From: Thinopyrum elongatum
Taxonomy: Eukaryota; Streptophyta; Magnoliopsida; Poales; Poaceae
Assembly (NCBI GenBank): GCA_011799875.1
Contig: CM022303.1
Coordinates: 424,818,483-424,882,482 of the forward strand
Reading direction: 5' to 3'
DNA: 64,000 bases
The notes under the pieces were generated by a model that saw only the letters and a list, made by a program, of their open reading frames with translations, was not told the DNA's origin and did no database searches. Both the position numbers and the translations under genes were made by a program. The first letter of the stretch is position 1. The number at the start of each line of letters is the position of its first letter. This document shows positions 57,345 to 64,000 of this stretch, piece by piece.

Positions 57345-57383
57345 CTTCTGCAGTGGTCGGGCTTTGAGTCTGACTCAACTTCA

Positions 57384-58256
57384 TGATGACCCACAAGTAT
57401 AGGGGATCAATCGTAGTCCTTTCGATAAGTAAGAGTGTTGAACCCAACGAGGAGTAGAAGGAAATGACAAGTAGTTTTCAGTAAGGTATTCTCTGCAAGC
57501 ACTGAAATTATAAGTAGCGAGTAGTTTGATAGCAAGGTAATTTGTAACAAGCAAGCAACGGTAACGGTAACAAAAGTGCAGCAAGGTAGCCCAATCCTTT
57601 TGAGGCAAAGGACAGGCCAAAACGGTCTCTTATGATAAGCAAAGCGTTCTTGAGGGTACACGGGAATTTCATCTAGTCACTTTCATCATGTTGGTTTGAT
57701 TTGTGTTCGCTACTTTGATAATTTGATATGTGGGTGGACCGGTGCTTAGGTGTTGTTCTTACTTAAACAAGCCTCCTACTTATGATTAACCCCCTCGCAA
57801 GCATCCGCAACTATGAGAAAATTATTAAGAATAAATCTAACCATAGCATTAAACTTTTGGATCCAAATCGGTCCCTTATGGAATAGCGCAAAAACTAGGG
57901 TTTAAACTTCTGTCACTCTCACAACCCATCATCTAATAACTACTCCACAATGCATTCCCTTAGGGCCAAATATGGTGAAGTGTCATGTAGTCGACGTTCA
58001 CATGACACCACTAAGGGAATCACAACATAAATACCATCAAAATATCGAACACATATCAAGTTCACATAATTACTTGCAACAAGATTTCTCCCGTGACCTC
58101 AAGAACAAAAGTAACTACTCACAAATGATGATCATGCTCAAGATCAGAGGGGTATTAAATAGCATAATGGATCTGAACATATAATCTTCCACCAAATAAA
58201 CCATATAGTAATCAACTACAAGATGTAATCAACACTACTAGTCACCCACAAGCAAC
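57384..58256 (-). mobile_element. G3: partial LTR of the G1/G2 gypsy family
   Basis: It starts TGATGACCCACAAGTATAGG in the same orientation as G1 and follows the G1 LTRs until 58256, where C2 enters. The presumed target duplication CTTCA precedes it. The remainder would lie on the far side of C2, outside the window. Confidence 0.88.
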
Positions 58257-59996
58257 TGTTGGGGAACGTAGTAATAATTCAAAAAAAATCCTACGTGTCA
58301 GCAAGATCAATCTAGGAGATGCTAGCAACAAGTGAGAGGGAGTGCATCTTCATACCCTTGAAGATCGCTAAGCAGAAGCGTTACAAGAACGCGGTTAATG
58401 GAGTCGTACTCGCGGCGATTCAAATCGCGGAAGATCCGATTCAAGCACCGAACGGACGGCGCCTCCGCATTCAACACACGTACAGCCCGTGGACGTCTCC
58501 TCCTTCTTGATCCAGCAAGGGGAGAGGAGAAGTTGAGGGAGAGCTCCGGCAGCACGACGGCGTGGTGGTGGAGCTTGCGGTTCTTCGGCAGGGCTTCGCC
58601 AAGCACTACGGAGGAGGAGGAGGAGTTGGAGGGGGAAAGGGCTGTGCCAGGGGCAAGGGTTGCAGCTCCCATGCACCTCCCCACTATATATAGGGGTGGA
58701 GGGGCTGGTCTCTTGCCCTCCAAGTCCATTGGGGCATTGGCAAAGGTGGGAGGAAAGAAATCCCATCCTTTCCCTTCCCCACCAATTGTTATCCCCCCTT
58801 TTTAGGGATCTTGATCTTATCGCTTCGGGATATGATCTTATTCCTTCTAAGGGGGGATCTTGGTGCGCCTTGACCAGGGGTGTGGGGCCTTGCCCCCACT
58901 ACCCACGTTCATGTGGGTCCCCCCATGCAGGTGAGCCCCACTCAGGAACCCTCTAGAACCTTCACGGTACAATACCGAAAAATCCCGAACATTTTCCGGT
59001 GGCCAAAATAGGACTTCCCATATATAAATCTTTACCTCCGGACCATTCCAAAACTCCTCGTGACGTCCGGGATCTCATCTGAGACTCTGAACAACTTTCG
59101 ATAACCACATACAATTCCCATTACAACTCTAGCGTCACCAAACCTTAAGTGTGTAGACCCTACGGGTTCGGGAACCATGCAGACATGACCGAGACACCTC
59201 TCCGGCCAATAACCAATAGCGGGATCTGGATACCCATATTGGCTCCCACATGTTCCACGATGATCTCATCGGATGAACCACGATGTCGGGGATTCAATCA
59301 ATCCCGTATACAATTCCCTTTGTCCATCGGTATGTTACTTGCCCGAGATTCGATCGTCGTTATCCCTATAACTTGTTCAATCTCGTTACCGGTAAGTCTC
59401 TTTACTCGTTTCGTAACGCATGATCCCGTGGCTAACTCCTTAGTCACATTGAGCTCATTATGATGATGCATTACCGAGTGGGCCCAGAGATACCTCTCCG
59501 TCATACGAAGTGACAAATCCCAGTCTCGATTCGTGCCAACCCAATAGACACTTTCGGAGATACCTGTAGTGCACCTTTATGGTCACCCAGTTACATTGTG
59601 ATGTTTGACACACCCAAAGCATTCCTACGGTATTCGGGAGTTGCACAATCTCATGATCTAAGGAAATGATACTTGACATTAGAAAAGCTCTAGCAAACGA
59701 ACAACACGATCTTGTGCTATGCTTAGGATTGGGTCTTGTCCATCACATCATTCTCCTAATGATGTGATCCCGTTATCAACGACATCCAATGTCCATGGTC
59801 AGGAAACCACAACCATCTATTGATTAATGAGCTAGTCAACTAGAGGCTCACTAGGGACATGCTGTGGTCTATGTATTCACACATGTATTATGGTTTCCGG
59901 TTAATACAATTATAGCATGAGCAATAGACAATTATCATGAACAAGGAAATATAATAATAACCATTTTATTATTGCCTCTAGGGCATATTTCCAACA
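58257..59996 (-). repeat. 3' LTR of C2 (1740 bp)
   Basis: It runs from TGTTGGGGAACGTAGTAAT to CTAGGGCATATTTCCAACA, the known ends of the Angela/WIS/BARE-1 LTR in reverse. The frames at 58322-58956 on both strands are in its GC-rich leader and are not genes. Confidence 0.93.
58683..58694 (-). promoter_or_regulatory. TATA box of the C2 LTR
   Basis: CCCTATATATAG on the minus strand, at the position equivalent to the TATA region of the C1 LTR (about 54075-54086). Confidence 0.6.
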
Positions 59997-60012
59997 GTCT
60001 CCCACTTGCACT
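59997..60012 (-). other. Polypurine tract of C2
   Basis: On the minus strand AGTGCAAGTGGGAGAC abuts the 3' LTR. The same tract is found at C1 (55384-55399). Confidence 0.85.
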
Positions 60013-60028
60013 AGAGTCAATAATCTAG

Positions 60029-61225
60029 TTACATTGTGATGAATCGAACACCCATAGAGTTCTGGTGTTGATCATGTTTTGCTCGTGGAAGAGGTTTAGT
60101 CAACGGATCTGCGACATTCAGATCCGTATGTACTTTACAAATATCTATGTCTCCATCTTGAATATATTCATGAATGGAGTTGAAGCGGCGCTTGATGTTC
60201 TTGGTCTTCCTGTGAAACCTGGGCTCCTTGGTAATGGCAATAGCTCCAGTGTTGTCACAGAAGAGAGTCATCGGGCCCGACGCATTGGCAATCACTCCTG
60301 GGTCGGTGATAAACTCCTTCATCCAGACTCCTTCCTGAGCTGCTTCCGAAGCAACTATGTACTCCGCTTCACATGTAGACCCCGCCACGACGCTTTGCTT
60401 GCAACTGCATCAGCTGACTGCCCCACCATTCAAAATGTACACGTATCCGGTTTGTGACTTGGAGTCATCCAGATCTGTGTCAAAGCTAGCATCGACGTAA
60501 CCCTTTACGACGAGCTCTTCGGCACCTCCATAAACGAGAAACATATCCTTAGTCCTTTTCAGGTACTTCAGGATATTCTTGACCGCTGTCCAGTGTTCCA
60601 TTCCGGGATCACTTTGGTACCTCCCTACCAAACTTATGGCAAGGTTCACATCAGGTCTGGTACACAGCATGGCATACATAATAGAGCCTATGGTTGAGGC
60701 ATAGGGGATGACACTCATCTTTTCTCTTTCTTCTGCTGAGGTCGGGCGTTGAGCTGCGCTCAATCTCACACCTTGCAATACAGGCAAGAACCCCTTCTTG
60801 GACTGATCCATATTGAACTTCTTCAATATCTTGTCAAGGTATGTGCTTTGTGAAAGACCAATGAGGCGTCTCGATCTATCTCTATAGATCTTGATGCCTA
60901 ATATGTAAGCAGCTTCTCCAAGGTCCTTCATTGAAAAACACTTATTCAAGTAGGCCTTTATGCTTTCCAAAAGTTCTATATCATTTCCCATCAACAGTAT
61001 GTCATCCACATATAATATGAGAAATGCTACAGAGCTCCCACTCACTTTCTTGTAAATACAGGCTTCTCCATAAGTCTGTATAAACCCAAACACTTTGATC
61101 ATTTCATCAGAGCGAATGTTCCAACTCCGAGATGCTTGCACCATCCCATAGATGGAGCGCTGGAGCTTGCATACTTTGTCAGCATTCTTAGGATCGACAA
61201 AACCTTCCGGCTGCATCATATACAA
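60029..61225 (-). pseudogene. pol: C2 pol: end of reverse transcriptase and RNase H
   Basis: The minus-strand frame from 61225 starts in RT (MMQPEGFVDPKNADKVCKLQ, then the catalytic YVDD in FLILYVDDILLMGND near 61010) and passes ILGIKIYRDRSRRLIGLSQS. It then enters the RNase H part (IPYASTIGSIMYAMLCTRPD, VKGYVDASFDTDLDDSKSQT) and stops after GGAVS at a TGA (about 60410). The same frame goes on from 60388 with AGSTCEAEYIVASEAAQEGV to PLTKPLPRAKH. The TGA replaces the TGG that C1 has here. The stop TAA at 61226-61228 lies at GFLKE|LYMM and also breaks the frame from upstream. Confidence 0.9.
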
Positions 61226-61270
61226 TTATTCCTTAAGGAACCCATTAAGGAATGCCGTTTTGACGTCCAT

Positions 61271-62299
61271 TTACCAGATCTCATAATCATAGAATGCGGC
61301 AATTGCTAACATGATTCGGACGGACTTCAACTTCGCTACGGGTGAGAAGGTCTCGTCGTAGTCAACCCCTTGAACTTGTCGATAACCCTTAGCGACAAGC
61401 CGAGCCTTATAGACGGTCACATTACCATTCGCATCAGTCTTCTTCTTAAAGATCCACTTATTCTCTATGGCTTGCCGATCATCGGGCAAGTCCGTCAAAG
61501 TCCATACTTTGTTTTCATACATGGATCCTATCTCGGATTTCATGGCTTCAAGCCATTTGTTGGAATCCGGGCCCGCCATCGCTTCTTCATAGTTCGAAGG
61601 TTCACCGTTGTCTAACAACATGATTTCCAGGACAGGGTTGCCGTACCACTCTGGTGCGGAACGTGTCCTTGTGGACCTACGAAGTTCAGTAGCAACTTGA
61701 CCCGGAGTTTCATGATCATCATCATTAACTTCCTCTCTGGTCGGTGCAGGCACCACAGAAACATCTTCCTGAGCTGCGCTACTCTCCGGTTCAAGAGGGG
61801 GTACCTCGTCAAGTTCTACTTTCCTCCCACTTACTTCTTTCGAGAGAAACACTTTCTCCAGAAATGATCCATTCTTGGCAACAAAGATCTTGCCTTCGGA
61901 TCTGAGGTAGAAGGTATACCCAATAGTTTCCTTAGGATATCCTATGAAGACGCATTTTTTCGATTTGGGTTCGAGCTTTTCAGGTTGAAGTTTCTTGACA
62001 TAAGAATCGCATCCCCAAACTTTCAGAAATGATAGATTAGGTTTCTTCCCAAACCATAATTCATACGGTGTCATCTCAACGGATTTAGACGGTGCCCTAT
62101 TTAAAGTGAATGCGGCAGTATCTAAAGCATAACCCCAAAATGATAGCGGTAGATCGGTAAGAGACATCATAGATCGCACCACATTCAATAGAGTGCGATT
62201 ACGACATTCGGACACACCATTACGCTGAGGTGTTCCAGGCGGCGTGAGTTGTGAAACAATTCCACATTTCCTTAAGTGTGTGCCAAACTCGTGACTCAA
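61271..62299 (-). pseudogene. pol: C2 pol: integrase end and start of reverse transcriptase
   Basis: An open frame of 342 codons. It begins at the integrase core end (HEFGTHLRKCGIVSQLTPPG, TPQRNGVSECRNRTLLNVVR with the catalytic E) and passes MTPYELWFGKKPNLSFLKVW. A linker rich in Glu and Pro follows, then the RT fingers: ENKWIFKKKTDANGNVTVYK, ARLVAKGYRQ and DYDETFSPVAKLKSVRIMLA. It ends at TAA after DYEIW (61268-61270). A TGA at about 62303 (after SDRG) separates it from the preceding integrase frame. Confidence 0.9.
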
Positions 62300-62305
62300 G
62301 TATTC

Positions 62306-63488
62306 TCATCCACGATCTGATCGTAAGAACTTTATTTTCCTGTCACGTTGATTCTCTACCTCGCTCTGAAATTCCTTGAACTTTTCAAAGGTCTCAGACT
62401 TGTGTTTCATTAAGTAGACATACCCATATCTACTTAAGTCATTAGTGAGGGTGAGAACATAACGATAGCCACCGTGAGCCTCAACACTCATTGGACCGCA
62501 TACATCAGTATGTATTATTTTCCAACAAGTTGTTTGCTCGCTCCATTGTTCCGGAGAACGGAGTCTTGGTCATTTTGCCCATGAGGCATGGTTCGCACGT
62601 GTCAAATGATTCATAATCAAGAGACTCCAAAAGTCCATCTGCATGGAGTTTCTTCATGCGTTTGACACCAATGTGACCAAGGTGGCAGTGCCACAAGTAT
62701 GTGGGACTATCATTATCAACCTTACATCTTTTGGCATTCACACTATGAATATGTGTAACATCACGTTCAAGATTCAATAAAAATAAACCATTGACCAGCG
62801 GGGCATGACCATAAAACATATCTCTCATATAAATAGAATAACCATTATTCTCGGATTTAAATGAGTAGCCATCTCGCATTAAACGAGATCCAGATACAAT
62901 GTTCATGCTCAAAGCTGGCACTAAATAACAATTATTGAGGTTTAAAACTAATCCCGAAGGTAAATGTAGAGGTAGCGTGCCGACGGCGATCACATCGACC
63001 TTGGAACCATTCCCGACGCGCATCGTCACCTCGTCCTTCGCCAGTCTCCGCTTATTCCGCAGCTCCTGTTTTGAGTTACAAATGTGAGCAACCGCACCGG
63101 TATCAAATACCCAGGAGCTACTACGAGCGCTGGTAAGGTACACATCAATAACATGTATATCATATATACCTTTGGCGTTGCCGGCCTTCTTATCCGCTAA
63201 GTACTTGGGGCAGTTCCGCTTCCAGTGACCATTTCCCTTGCAATAAAAGCACTCAGTCTCAGGCTTGGGTCCATTCTTTGGCTTCTTCCCGGCAACTGAC
63301 TTACCGGGCGCAGCAACTCCCTTGCCGTCCTTCTTGAAGTTCTTCTTACCCTTGCCTTTCTTGAAACTAGTGGTCTTATTCACCATCAACACTTGATGTT
63401 CCTTTTTGATCTCCACCTCCGCTGATTTCAGCATTGAATATAACTCAGGAATGGACTTCTCCATCCCTTGCATATTGTAGTTCATCAC
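62306..63488 (-). pseudogene. C2: gag end, protease and integrase start
   Basis: The minus-strand frame from 63488 carries the gag end (MNYNMQGMEKSIPELYSML), a basic KGKGKKNFKKDGK stretch and the CCHC zinc knuckle CFYCKGNGHWKRNCP (about 63212-63256). The aspartic protease follows with WVFDTGAVAHICNS (about 63075-63111). The integrase zinc-binding region has YLWHCHLGHIGVKRMKKLH and CEPCLMGKMTKTPF. A one-base shift near 62520 ends this frame after ANNLLE. The core then continues at 62491 (SVEAHGGYRYVLTLTNDLSR) to SDRG and a stop at about 62303. The protease triad DTG is intact. Confidence 0.9.
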
Positions 63489-63917
63489 AAAGCTCTTGTA
63501 GCTAGGTGGAAGCGACTAGAGGATCCTGTCAATGACCGAGTCATCTGGAAGATTAACTCCCAACTGAGACAAGCGGTTGTGCAACCCAGACATTTTGAGT
63601 ATATGCTCGCTGACAGAGCTATTTTCCTCCATCTTACAACTGTAGAACTTGTCAGAGACTTCATATCTCTCGACTTGGGCATGATCTTGGAAAACCATTT
63701 TCAGCTCTTGGAACATCTCATATGCTCCGTGTTGCTCAAAACGCTTTTGGAGCCCCGGTTCTAAGCTGTAAAGCATGCCGCACTGAACCAGGGGGTAATC
63801 ATCACTACGCGACTGCCAGGCGTTCATAATGTCTTGAGTTGCTGGGAAAATGGGTGCATCACCTAGCGGTGCTTCAAGGACATATGCTTTCTTGGCAGCT
63901 ATGAGGATGATCCTCAA
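63489..63917 (-). pseudogene. gag: C2 gag, main part
   Basis: A minus-strand frame (from MRIILIAAKKAYVLEAPLGD, though true gag starts further upstream outside the window) has the copia gag features: ATQDIMNAWQSRSDDYPLVQ, EQHGAYEMFQELKMVFQDHA and FYSCKMEENSSVSEHILKMS. It meets TAG near 63518 after SVIDRIL, where CAG (Gln) would be expected before SLPPSYKSFV. The reading then continues in the next frame piece (63488). Upstream, 63918-64000 belongs to the same gag. Confidence 0.88.
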
Positions 63918-64000
63918 GTTACGGACCCAGTCCGTATAGTTGCTACCATCGTCTTTCAGCTTGGTTTTCTCTAGGAACGTGTTGAAGTTGAGGGCAACAT

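Larger units (their letters stand above)
53647..57383 (-). mobile_element. C1: antisense Angela/WIS-like copia element, 3' part
   Basis: The 3' LTR (53647-55383), purine tract complement GTCTCCCACTTGCACTAG and the RNase H end of pol follow in order. Pol is interrupted after 56117 by the palindromic element and continues for 34 bp at 57350-57383 (encoding LSQTQSPTTAE-like residues), where a gypsy LTR (G3) enters. The left flank GGTGC (53642-53646) is the presumed target duplication. The rest of C1 should lie beyond the window on the far side of G3 and C2. Confidence 0.85.
58257..64000 (-). mobile_element. C2: antisense Angela/WIS/BARE-1-type copia element, 5' part beyond window
   Basis: 3' LTR 58257-59996, purine tract complement 59997-60012, then RNase H, RT, integrase, protease and gag in reverse order up to the window end. 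The left duplication GCAAC is at 58252-58256; its partner lies outside. The domain order protease-integrase-RT-RNase H is that of copia elements. Pol has several stops and one shift, so the copy is dead. Confidence 0.93.

Noticed and set aside
58322..58956. Frames of about 100-135 codons on both strands
   Set aside because: They are in the GC-rich leader of the C2 LTR; the same region in C1 does not preserve them.

Overview
The window is intergenic transposable-element DNA from a large grass genome, almost certainly Triticeae (wheat, Aegilops or a close relative). The evidence is two Angela/WIS/BARE-1-type copia LTRs with their pol, Athila-lineage gypsy elements of the Sabrina/WHAM kind with a tRNA-Asp primer site, CACTA transposons and very large solo LTRs. 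Family names are from memory. No intact host gene was found; the only host-like gene is a 5'-truncated F-box/LRR (FBD-type) fragment near 52-53 kb.

Layout. 1-3226: part of an LTR inserted in the gag of an antisense gypsy-like element, whose leader, primer site and LTR follow. 3227-4120: decayed LINE reverse transcriptase. 4311-8127: complete non-coding LTR retrotransposon with 115-bp LTRs and a GTGGT target duplication. 8349-10880: antisense copia remnant. 10880-12018: left end of a CACTA element. 12024-43949: full-length antisense Athila-like element (G1, target duplication GACGC), opened by an 11.6-kb CACTA element without transposase (13987-25562, duplication GAT) and by a second Athila-like element of the same family in the opposite orientation (G2, 30474-40540, duplication GATCA). 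43955-46661 and 51309-51545: repeat-rich DNA split by a 4.64-kb solo LTR (46662-51303, duplication GGATT). 51902-53090: F-box/FBD fragment. 53647-57383: antisense Angela-like element (C1), interrupted by a 1.22-kb near-perfect palindrome (56123-57344, duplication CTTCT) and then by a gypsy LTR (G3, from 57384). A second Angela-like element (C2, 58257 to beyond 64000) is inserted in G3.

The matching target duplications give a relative order of insertion: G1 before G2 and before the CACTA element; C1 before the palindrome and before G3; G3 before C2. All large reading frames are retrotransposon gag/pol with premature stops or frameshifts, several of which are C-to-T type changes when two copies are compared. 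The items most worth following are the palindrome with LTR-like ends and a 5-bp duplication, an accessory ORF downstream of integrase in both Athila-like elements, an in-frame TGA shared by both copies between the protease and reverse transcriptase regions, the 115-bp-LTR element whose LTR ends resemble those of the 4.64-kb solo LTR, and a 5S rRNA-like segment inside the CACTA element.
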